Origin: JAFDZO01 sp044226845
Lineage (GTDB): Bacteria; Bacteroidota; Ignavibacteria; Tepidaquicellales; Tepidaquicellaceae
Length of the DNA stretch: 64,000 nucleotides
Direction of reading: 5' to 3'
NCBI GenBank assembly: GCA_044226845.1
Contig: JBGAGG010000004.1
Span: 62,001-126,000, forward strand
Below are positions 18,744 to 26,033 of this stretch, piece by piece. The position numbers and the translations under genes were made by a program. Every line of letters starts with the position of its first letter. Position 1 is the stretch's first letter. The notes under the pieces were generated by a model, which saw nothing but the letters and a program-made list of their open reading frames with translations, ran no database searches and had not been told where the DNA came from.

Positions 18744-20579
18744 ATGACATTTAAAAGTATAAGCAAAGGTATTTTTGTTCTGATTCTTTTTTTATTTTCT
18801 TCACAGATTTTCTCGCAGACCCAGTACATCGATGCAAAATTTTTTACAGGACAGTCTTCGTATAAAAATTCAGATTCGATTCTAGTCGCTGCTAAAATTT
18901 ACGTTAAAGAAAAATATCATATAAATTCTTACGAAGTTTCTGACCCGACTTTAATCCAGACTTCGCTTTCATCTGCATCGGATAACTTCACTATCTCTAA
19001 AATTTATTTTCCGAAAGACGAACTTTTAAAATTTGAATTCAGTGCAACGCAGCTTAGAGTTTATGAGCACGAAATTATTGTTGGAGTACTATTAAAACCG
19101 AAAGAAGGACTTGCAGACGGAAATTATTCCGTGCCGCTCAATATAAGTTACCAGGCATGCGATGATAAAGTCTGCTACTCACCAAAAACATGGAAGGACA
19201 GCGTACAGGTTACAATCGATTCGAAAGACAATGCTAAGACAGGATTGAACTCAGTTTATTTTTCAAAAATACAATATACATTTCCTCAAGTACCAACAGC
19301 AAAAACAGGCGATACTAAGAATACTACTAAGCTGACGGAAAATCCTCAGACATCTTCACCTGATGAAGACCAGGTCTCAGACATTGTTAAAGAAAAAGGT
19401 CTGGCTTTCGCTTTAATATTTATTTTCCTTGGGGGACTTGCATTAAATTTAACACCGTGCGTTTACCCACTCATTCCAATCACTGTCAGCTACTTCGGCG
19501 CACAGGTAAGCGGAAGCAAATCACAGAGTATTATGATGGGAGTGTTCTACGCTCTGGGAATGTCAGTTACGTATTCATCACTTGGAGTATTTGCAGCTTT
19601 AACGGGAAGCTTACTCGGAACTGCATTACAAAATCCATTTGTAATTGCAGGCGTTGCTTTGATTTTAATTGCTCTCGGCACAAGTATGTTTGGGCTTTTT
19701 GAAATCCGTGTACCGCAAAAACTTGCATTGATGGGAAATAAAAACCGTTCGGGTTATTTAGGTTCATTAGTGATGGGGTTAACCGTCGGATTTATTGCAG
19801 CTCCGTGTATAGGACCTTTTGTATTAAGCTTACTTGTCTATGTAGGTAAAACCGGAAGCGCATGGATGGGATTTTTATTATTCTTCGTTCTATCACTCGG
19901 CTTAGGTGTTCCTTATATATTTCTTGCAGCATCATCAAGCGCGCTTAGCAAGCTCCCGCGTTCAGGGGCATGGATGGAAGGCGTTAAAACAATTTTCGGA
20001 TTGATATTATTCGGCATGGCATTGAATACGCTTTCACCTTTATTTGCAAAAAATATTTTCATGATCGTATACCCTGTGTTCTTTTTAGCAGGCGGAGTTT
20101 ACTTAGCTCTCATAGATAAAAAAGGAAGCAATTCAATAGGCTTCACGAGATTTAAAACACTCATTGCCCTGCTTGCAGTATTTTACGGAGCGTGGATAAT
20201 GAAGCCGAACGAAGGAAGAGAAGAAGTTAAATGGAAGAATCTTACTTCAGTGGAACAAATCAGCAGTTCTGTCAGTTCAGATAAGAAACCCGTAATGATT
20301 GATTTTTATGCAGACTGGTGCGCGCAGTGTAAGGAACTTGACGAATATACCTATACAGATAAAGAAATTATTGACTTGTCTTCTAAGTTAAACACCATTA
20401 AAATTGATTTAACCAAGGAGAATGAAGCCATCTCCAATAAATACAATATCAAAGGGCTTCCTGTAGTACTATTTATGAATTCAAAAGGAGAAGAAGTTAG
20501 CGAACTGAGAGTTACTGGTTTTTTAAAGCCGTCTGAATTTAAAACAAAAATTAATAAATTATTAGAGTTGGAGAAATAA
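18744..20579 (+). CDS. dsbD: Thiol:disulfide interchange protein DsbD
   Basis: The 611-residue protein has all three DsbD parts. After a signal peptide comes a periplasmic immunoglobulin-like domain with a redox pair (CDDKVC). The membrane domain has about eight helices, with one cysteine in LNLTPCVYPLIP and one in FIAAPCIGPF. The C-terminal thioredoxin domain has Cys526 and Cys529 in ADWCAQCKELD. DsbD carries electrons from cytoplasmic thioredoxin to periplasmic disulfide isomerases or cytochrome maturation proteins. It heads a run with two PGAG-motif membrane proteins and truA, and its stop directly abuts the next ATG. Confidence 0.95.
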   Translation: MTFKSISKGIFVLILFLFSSQIFSQTQYIDAKFFTGQSSYKNSDSILVAAKIYVKEKYHINSYEVSDPTLIQTSLSSASDNFTISKIYFPKDELLKFEFSATQLRVYEHEIIVGVLLKPKEGLADGNYSVPLNISYQACDDKVCYSPKTWKDSVQVTIDSKDNAKTGLNSVYFSKIQYTFPQVPTAKTGDTKNTTKLTENPQTSSPDEDQVSDIVKEKGLAFALIFIFLGGLALNLTPCVYPLIPITVSYFGAQVSGSKSQSIMMGVFYALGMSVTYSSLGVFAALTGSLLGTALQNPFVIAGVALILIALGTSMFGLFEIRVPQKLALMGNKNRSGYLGSLVMGLTVGFIAAPCIGPFVLSLLVYVGKTGSAWMGFLLFFVLSLGLGVPYIFLAASSSALSKLPRSGAWMEGVKTIFGLILFGMALNTLSPLFAKNIFMIVYPVFFLAGGVYLALIDKKGSNSIGFTRFKTLIALLAVFYGAWIMKPNEGREEVKWKNLTSVEQISSSVSSDKKPVMIDFYADWCAQCKELDEYTYTDKEIIDLSSKLNTIKIDLTKENEAISNKYNIKGLPVVLFMNSKGEEVSELRVTGFLKPSEFKTKINKLLELEK

Positions 20580-21335
20580 ATGTCAAAAAAGTTTTTAACG
20601 GTAATACTCTGTATTATTTTCGCTAATGCAGCATTCTCTCAATCCACAACTGAATTTTCAAAAGATGAAACTTCAAAAATTACAAAGAGTGATTTAACGA
20701 ATCAGTTCCTAAATCAAAAATCCGATTCAGGAAAAGTTGAAGTTAAAACTTCATCTAATAAAAAATCAGGCGGAGTAGCAATGCTTCTCTCTCTGGTATT
20801 ACCCGGAGCAGGTCATTTATATATAAATAGAATGGATGTGGGTAAATTTTTTGTAATGGGCGAAGCGGCTTCATGGCTAGGTTTAGCCGGATTAAATATC
20901 TACGGCAACGCTCTGCGCGAAGATGCAAGAACATTTGCTGCAGAAAATGCAGGTCTTGATAAAAGCGGAAAGCCTGATGATTATTTTGCAAACGTAGGAA
21001 ACTTCAATAGTGTTTACGAATACAACAATGATAAATTATTAAAAGGACAATACTCACAATTATACGATGTAAATACTTACTTCTGGAACTGGGATAATAT
21101 AACTAACAAAGACAGCTTTGAAGAGCAAAGAAAGAAAAGCGAAAGAGTTTATAATACACGTGTTGTTTTCGGAACAACTTTAATTGTAAACAGAATAGTG
21201 AGCGCTATCAGCGCACTTATCTTAGCGAATAAAAGCAGTGATTCAAAGGCATTGTACATTCAGCCTGAACTGCTGCAGAAAAATTATGGTGTTGGAGTTG
21301 ATGGCGTGAAACTCAATATCTCAAAGAATTTTTGA
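20580..21335 (+). CDS. PGAG-motif membrane protein (DUF5683-like), paralogue 1
   Basis: The 251-residue protein has a signal peptide (residues 1-20) and a basic linker. A hydrophobic SLVLPGAGHLYINRMDVGKF segment follows, with further hydrophobic stretches (EAASWLGLAGL and the late VVFGTTLIVNRIVSAISALIL). The LPGAGxxY pattern resembles DUF5683 proteins of Bacteroidota. A clear paralogue lies two genes downstream. The ATG abuts the dsbD stop and has GGAG upstream. Its role is unknown. The context suggests an envelope function. Confidence 0.7.
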   Translation: MSKKFLTVILCIIFANAAFSQSTTEFSKDETSKITKSDLTNQFLNQKSDSGKVEVKTSSNKKSGGVAMLLSLVLPGAGHLYINRMDVGKFFVMGEAASWLGLAGLNIYGNALREDARTFAAENAGLDKSGKPDDYFANVGNFNSVYEYNNDKLLKGQYSQLYDVNTYFWNWDNITNKDSFEEQRKKSERVYNTRVVFGTTLIVNRIVSAISALILANKSSDSKALYIQPELLQKNYGVGVDGVKLNISKNF

Positions 21336-22102
21336 GTAAAGCTTTAAACAAAAACACAAGCAGTAAGCAGTATAATTACAAGCTTACAATTGAATACGAC
21401 GGAAAGGATTTTTTAGGATGGCAAAGACAGAGCTATAGCAGGGAAACGATACAGGGACATTTAGAAGATAAGCTTGAAGTCCTTTTAAAAGAAAAAATTA
21501 CTTTATATGCAGCCGGCAGAACAGATGCCGGCGTGCATGCTATAAACCAGATAGCAAATTTTAAAACAAATCAAAAGATCCAGTCTGATAAATTCCTCTA
21601 CCGTTTAAATTCACAGATACCTAAGTCTATAACAGTTAAGAAAATTTCTCTTGTACCTGAAAAATTCCATGCGCGTTTTTCAGCGAAGCAAAGAGAATAT
21701 ATTTATAAAATCTCTTTAAGAAGAAAATCTATTGAAGGCTCATATTTCTGCAGAGTTTTCGGCGAGCCTGATTTTAAAGTAATAGATACGCTTATAAAAT
21801 TTTTCACAGGAAGAAAAAGCTTTTTTCCTTTAACAAAGAAGAAAGAAGATAAGCATAATTTTATCTGCGACCTTAATATACTTACTTATAAATATTATAA
21901 GAGCAAAGGTGAAATAATCTTTAAGCTTCGAGCCGACAGGTTTTTACACAGCATGGTAAGAAGCATAATCGGCTGCCTTATAGATGCTGGAAGAGGAAAT
22001 ATTTCTGTTGATGAAGTAAAAAAGCAATTTAACAGAGGAGAAAAAATAAAGACTCAATATTTACCGGCTAACGCCCTATTTTTAAACAAAATTTACTACT
22101 AA
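21332..22102 (+). CDS. truA: tRNA pseudouridine synthase A
   Basis: The 256-residue protein contains the TruA core: IEYDGKDFLGWQRQ near the N-terminus and catalytic Asp65 in AAGRTDAGVHA. It also has FHARFSAKQREYIYKI and a C-terminal FLHSMVRSIIG. It isomerises uridines 38-40 of tRNA anticodon arms. The start is TTG at 21332, overlapping the previous stop by four bases (TTGA), which indicates translational coupling. It ends one base before the next gene's ATG. The enzyme is cytoplasmic although its neighbours are envelope proteins. Confidence 0.95.
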   Translation: MSKALNKNTSSKQYNYKLTIEYDGKDFLGWQRQSYSRETIQGHLEDKLEVLLKEKITLYAAGRTDAGVHAINQIANFKTNQKIQSDKFLYRLNSQIPKSITVKKISLVPEKFHARFSAKQREYIYKISLRRKSIEGSYFCRVFGEPDFKVIDTLIKFFTGRKSFFPLTKKKEDKHNFICDLNILTYKYYKSKGEIIFKLRADRFLHSMVRSIIGCLIDAGRGNISVDEVKKQFNRGEKIKTQYLPANALFLNKIYY

Positions 22103-22993
22103 ATGAAAAACGCATTAGTTATAATTATTTCTATCGTTTTAGTTTCCTCGTCATTTGCGCAGGAAGTTCCTAACAGAGAAGACCTGACTCATTATGCATT
22201 ATCTTCCGACGAAGCATCAAATAAGACTTTACAGGAAAAGGACATAAAAGAAAAATTCCATAAAAATATTTCGGCAGGCAATGAAAAGTCCCCTGTTTTA
22301 GGAGGAGTTCTTTCGGCAATTGTTCCCGGCGCAGGTGAGTTTTACGCAAAGAGCTATCTGAAAGCAGCTATATTTTTAGCAGTCGAAGCGGGTATGTGGA
22401 TAGGTTATGTTACTTTTCAGAACAAAGGAAATGATCAGGAAGCTTATTATAAAGGAATAGCTGACGGTCCAAACGGTTGGAATGTTAGAAAATATGCAAC
22501 ATGGCTTAGAGATCAGGCAGGCGCAACAAGTGTGAATCCTTCTGAAAGTGATTTGAACACGCTTAGAAGTCAAATCAATGCATTTGAGTCAACTCATTTT
22601 TCCCATCAGCTTCCGGCCTACGGTACTCAGCAGTATTATGAGTTAATTGGAAAGTATCAGAATTTTGTACCGGGGTGGAGTGACGCCTCATCTACAATAA
22701 GCGCAACCGTAAACTACAGCGACCCTAATAGTTATGTAAATGTAAAGACTCCGTTGTTCAACAGTTATTCCTATGACAGACAGCAGGCAAATGATTATTT
22801 TGATACGTCAACAAGATTTATTACGGGAGTTATCATTAACCACGTACTTAGTGCTGCCGATGCCGTATGGAGCGTTCATATGTTCAACAGTAATCTTCAG
22901 GTGAAGACAGGTATGCGCGTACAGGAAAGATTCGGCGGTCAGTTTATGGAAAGATATACTTTGCCTATGGCAAATGTAAGCGTGCAGTTTTAA
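22103..22993 (+). CDS. PGAG-motif membrane protein (DUF5683-like), paralogue 2
   Basis: The 296-residue protein has a signal peptide (residues 1-19, ending SFAQ). The segment SAIVPGAGEFYAKSYLKAAI is followed by a membrane helix (FLAVEAGMWIGYVTF), a polar middle, and a late hydrophobic stretch (GVIINHVLSAADAVWSV). Gene order and the shared PGAG and SA-x-x-A motifs mark it as a paralogue of the protein two genes upstream. The middle region is longer here. Function is unknown. It closes the dsbD operon and is followed by a large imperfect hairpin. Confidence 0.7.
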   Translation: MKNALVIIISIVLVSSSFAQEVPNREDLTHYALSSDEASNKTLQEKDIKEKFHKNISAGNEKSPVLGGVLSAIVPGAGEFYAKSYLKAAIFLAVEAGMWIGYVTFQNKGNDQEAYYKGIADGPNGWNVRKYATWLRDQAGATSVNPSESDLNTLRSQINAFESTHFSHQLPAYGTQQYYELIGKYQNFVPGWSDASSTISATVNYSDPNSYVNVKTPLFNSYSYDRQQANDYFDTSTRFITGVIINHVLSAADAVWSVHMFNSNLQVKTGMRVQERFGGQFMERYTLPMANVSVQF

Positions 22994-23010
22994 TTTATTC
23001 TTTTATTCTT

Positions 23011-23136
23011 CCACAAAAACTCAAAAGCACTAAATCACACTAAAGTTATAATTTCATTAGTGAAGTTTAGTGTTTTTTATTTTATGAAAATTTGGTGATT
23101 TATTTTGTGATGTTTCGTATTTTAGTGTTTTTGTGG
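23011..23136. repeat. Large imperfect inverted repeat / bidirectional terminator
   Basis: CCACAAAAAC at the left end pairs with GTTTTTGTGG at the right end. A nested stem pairs CACTAAATCACACTAA with TTAGTGAAGTTTAGTG, followed by a T-rich run on the plus strand. It sits between the converging dsbD operon and ispE, so the inner stem can terminate rightward transcripts. The outer arms make it longer than a normal terminator. Confidence 0.65.
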
Positions 23137-23151
23137 CAGGAACAAAAGTGG

Positions 23152-24018
23152 TTATGATATAAACACAAAATACTCTCTCTCCTTAAAAAATCTGTAAGCT
23201 CTGTTCAGAAATTTCTTTTCGTCTTTTTTAAAGAAGGCATACATTGTCGCACCGCTTCCGCTCATAGAAGCAAACACTGCTCCCAGATTAATTAATTCCT
23301 CTTTAATATTCTTTAATGTAGAATATTTTTGGAAAACTACTTTCTCAAAATCATTCAGAAATAATTCTTTTTTATCTAAATCAAACGATGTCACATTTCT
23401 CAAATCGGAAGAATATTCCTTTCCCGGTTCAATCCCGAGATTTTCATATGCCCACTTTGTTGAGACGTGAAGATTAGGATTAATAATTAAAATATCATAG
23501 GGAATAATAAAGTCAGGAAGGATTTTCATCTGCTCTCCCCTGCCTTCACCGAAGCAAGGCTTCATAATCAGGAAAAAAGGAACGTCACTGCCGATAGATA
23601 AAGCAGTCTGCATAATTTTTTTTCTGTGCTCTTTAATATCTATTTTAAAAAATTTTATCAGGTGTTTCAAAACTGCTGCTGCATCTGAGCTTCCTCCGCC
23701 GAGCCCGCCGCCTACAGGAATTCTTTTCGCAATGTTAATAGCGATTTTGTAACAGTCTTTTATATGAAAATTTTTGAAGAATGCTTCAACTGCCTTGAAG
23801 CAGATATTATCTTTATTGGAAGGTACGTAGTATTTATTGCAGGTAATGTAAACAGAGTTGTAAGATTCGTTCGGTTCTATTGAGATTTGAATTTCATCGT
23901 GAAGCTTGACAGGATAGAATATGGTTTCAATATTATGAAAACCGTCCTCGCGCTTGCTGACGATTTTTAAGCCAACGTTAATCTTCGCATAAGAATCTAT
24001 TCGTATATCTTGCTCCAT
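23152..24018 (-). CDS. ispE: 4-diphosphocytidyl-2-C-methyl-D-erythritol kinase
   Basis: The 288-residue GHMP kinase begins with SYAKINVGLKI (catalytic Lys12). Its ATP loop PVGGGLGGGSSDAA is at residues 101-114, and MSGSGATMYAFF is near the C-terminus. It phosphorylates CDP-methylerythritol in the MEP route to isoprenoids, so this organism makes isoprenoids by the non-mevalonate path. No other MEP gene is in the window. It is bounded by hairpins on both sides and is probably a single-gene unit. Confidence 0.95.
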   Translation of the reverse strand: MEQDIRIDSYAKINVGLKIVSKREDGFHNIETIFYPVKLHDEIQISIEPNESYNSVYITCNKYYVPSNKDNICFKAVEAFFKNFHIKDCYKIAINIAKRIPVGGGLGGGSSDAAAVLKHLIKFFKIDIKEHRKKIMQTALSIGSDVPFFLIMKPCFGEGRGEQMKILPDFIIPYDILIINPNLHVSTKWAYENLGIEPGKEYSSDLRNVTSFDLDKKELFLNDFEKVVFQKYSTLKNIKEELINLGAVFASMSGSGATMYAFFKKDEKKFLNRAYRFFKEREYFVFIS

Positions 24019-24037
24019 AAACTTTGTTTGAACAAAT

Positions 24038-24077
24038 ATAAAAAAAAATGCCCTCTATTGAGAGGGCATTTTTTTGA
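24038..24077 (-). terminator. Intrinsic terminator
   Basis: A 10-bp perfect stem AATGCCCTCT/AGAGGGCATT with an ATTG loop is flanked by A and T runs. On the minus strand it ends the exported unknown gene upstream of ispE. The symmetric runs would also allow it to act rightward. Confidence 0.85.
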
Positions 24078-24121
24078 TAGAATATATTCTTTCAGTTCAT
24101 AGAAGCTAACGTTATCTAATC

Positions 24122-24919
24122 TTACTCATAATAATTGTACTTATAAGTAAATTTAGTTTCCTTTCCTTGTACAGTTTGCAATGAATAATCCATTAAGCCA
24201 TTCTCTTTGTAAAAATATCTTGTAGTCCAATTCTTCGTTTCTTCTTTGATTATTCTATAATTTTCTACATACATAGTTCCCTTAATAGTATGACCATTAG
24301 TCATAATAATTTTATCACCGTTTTTTATAAGCTCAAAACTTGGCTCATGATTAACTTTATTTCTTTTAATTATAGTATCTCCTGAATACACCAATTCATC
24401 GACTTTGGGTATTTTAAATGCTCCCGCTTCAATTATAGTCTTAGTGCCAATTGGAATTTCCTTATCATAAAGAACCTCTATCGTTATTGAATTTCCTTCA
24501 CTCTTAATAATGCTTTTTATAGGTTTGGTATTCTCGTAGATAAATTTCATAGTATCTCCGCTTTCCAGAACTCCGTCGGTAAAGCGGGAACGCTCAGTAA
24601 AAGCTGTCACAATATTTTGTTCATTGTATGCAGTCCATTTTTGATTTTCAAGTTTATCACCCCAATACCTGGAGCTTAAATATGGATAGCCGTTTTCATT
24701 TATCGTTTCAACTTGCCTGGAAATATCATTCTCATTGACCTTAATAACTTCTTTAACCTTTAAACTCTTATAGAGAGAAAATTCTTTGTGTTTAACAGTA
24801 TCAAGAAATGGAATATGTATTGGCCATAGATCATATCCTATGTAATATGGCAAAATGTCCTCTTGGGCATTTACCAGAGTACTGAACAGAAAAAATAAAA
24901 ATAAAATTTTAATTTTCAT
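24122..24919 (-). CDS. Exported protein of unknown function
   Basis: The 265-residue protein has a signal peptide (residues 1-18, ending LVNAQ) without a lipobox. The mature part is rich in beta strands with repeated polar/hydrophobic alternation and ends in RYFYKENGLMDYSLQ and KFTYKYNYYE. Repeats of the type YENTKPIKSIIKSEGN recall the antitoxin-like or YD-like strand repeats common in Bacteroidota secreted proteins, but the match is loose. It is a single gene between two terminators. I do not recognise a family. Confidence 0.65.
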   Translation of the reverse strand: MKIKILFLFFLFSTLVNAQEDILPYYIGYDLWPIHIPFLDTVKHKEFSLYKSLKVKEVIKVNENDISRQVETINENGYPYLSSRYWGDKLENQKWTAYNEQNIVTAFTERSRFTDGVLESGDTMKFIYENTKPIKSIIKSEGNSITIEVLYDKEIPIGTKTIIEAGAFKIPKVDELVYSGDTIIKRNKVNHEPSFELIKNGDKIIMTNGHTIKGTMYVENYRIIKEETKNWTTRYFYKENGLMDYSLQTVQGKETKFTYKYNYYE

Positions 24920-24961
24920 GATAATAGGATTTGTTGTTAATATAACTCAGAAAATTTTAAT

Positions 24962-25000
24962 AAAAAAGAAGGGGGGATAAAATATTTCCCCCCTTTTTTA
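24962..25000 (-). terminator. Intrinsic terminator after fabH
   Basis: An AAGGGGGGA/TTCCCCCCTT stem is flanked by an A-run on one side and a T-run on the other. It lies about 30 bases after the fabH stop on the minus strand. Confidence 0.8.
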
Positions 25001-25028
25001 TAGGATTTTCAAACGATATTAGAATTTT

Positions 25029-26033
25029 TTAATAAGCCCAGCGTACTAACACTGAACCCCAAGTATATCCTGCGCCGAAACTTGCAAGCACAATGTAATC
25101 GCCTTTCTTAATCTTGCCTTCATGCCAGTATTCCGATATGCAAAGAGGAATAGTCGCGCATGTTGTGTTACCGTACTTATGAATATTCACCATTACTTTC
25201 TCAGGCGGCAGTCCCATTCTTTCACCGGCAGCAGTTATGATTCTCATATTTGCCTGGTGAGGAACAAGATAGGATATATCTTCGCCCTTGAGATTATTTT
25301 TCAAAACGATTTCTTCCGATACATCGGCCATCCCTACAACTGCGACTTTGAACACTGCCTTTCCGTCCTGATGAACGTAGTGCATATCCTTATCGACAGT
25401 TTCATGTGATGCAGGGTGAAGGCTTCCGCCTCCGGGCTGATATAAAAATTCTCCACCCGAGCCATCGATGTGGAGAATTGAATCTATAATTCCGTACTCT
25501 TTATCTTCAGTCGGCTCAAGCAAAACTGCTGCTGCACCGTCACCGAATAATATACATGTGTTTCTGTCTTTATAATTGGAAATTGATGTCATCTTATCCG
25601 CGCCTACAACTAAAACTTTTTTGTAGGAACCCGACTCGATTAACTTTGCACCCGTGTTAATTGCAAATAAAAATCCTGAACATGCCGCAGATAAATCGAA
25701 TCCCCAACAGTTCTTTGCGCCAATCGCTTCCTGAATAATACAGGCAGTCGACGGGTAAGGCATATCGGGTGTAACAGTCGAAACAATTATCACATCAAGC
25801 TCTTCGGCGGATATGCCTCTGTTTTTCAGGAGCATCTGCACTGCCGGAATTGCCATCGTTGATGTCGGCTTATCTTTATCGAGATATCTTCTTTCTTTTA
25901 TACCTGTGCGTGTCTGAATCCATAAGTCATTCGTATCCAAAAAACTTTCAAAATATTTATTGTCGATAACTTTTTCAGGGACGAAGTGTCCCACGGCAGT
26001 TATCATTGCATTAACAGGGCTTGTTTTAGACAT
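25029..26033 (-). CDS. fabH: 3-oxoacyl-[acyl-carrier-protein] synthase III
   Basis: The 334-residue protein shows the full FabH catalytic triad: Cys118 in DLSAACSGF, His259 in VPHQANMRI and Asn289 in YGNTTCAT. It condenses acetyl-CoA or another acyl-CoA primer with malonyl-ACP to start fatty acid synthesis. Its start overlaps the end of clpC by eight bases, and GGGGAG just upstream of the ATG could serve as ribosome binding site. No other fab genes are adjacent, so this copy is separated from the main fatty acid cluster. Confidence 0.95.
   Translation of the reverse strand: MSKTSPVNAMITAVGHFVPEKVIDNKYFESFLDTNDLWIQTRTGIKERRYLDKDKPTSTMAIPAVQMLLKNRGISAEELDVIIVSTVTPDMPYPSTACIIQEAIGAKNCWGFDLSAACSGFLFAINTGAKLIESGSYKKVLVVGADKMTSISNYKDRNTCILFGDGAAAVLLEPTEDKEYGIIDSILHIDGSGGEFLYQPGGGSLHPASHETVDKDMHYVHQDGKAVFKVAVVGMADVSEEIVLKNNLKGEDISYLVPHQANMRIITAAGERMGLPPEKVMVNIHKYGNTTCATIPLCISEYWHEGKIKKGDYIVLASFGAGYTWGSVLVRWAY

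Noticed and set aside
25122..25409. 95-codon plus-strand frame
   Set aside because: It is antisense to fabH, whose catalytic residues are intact in the other frame.
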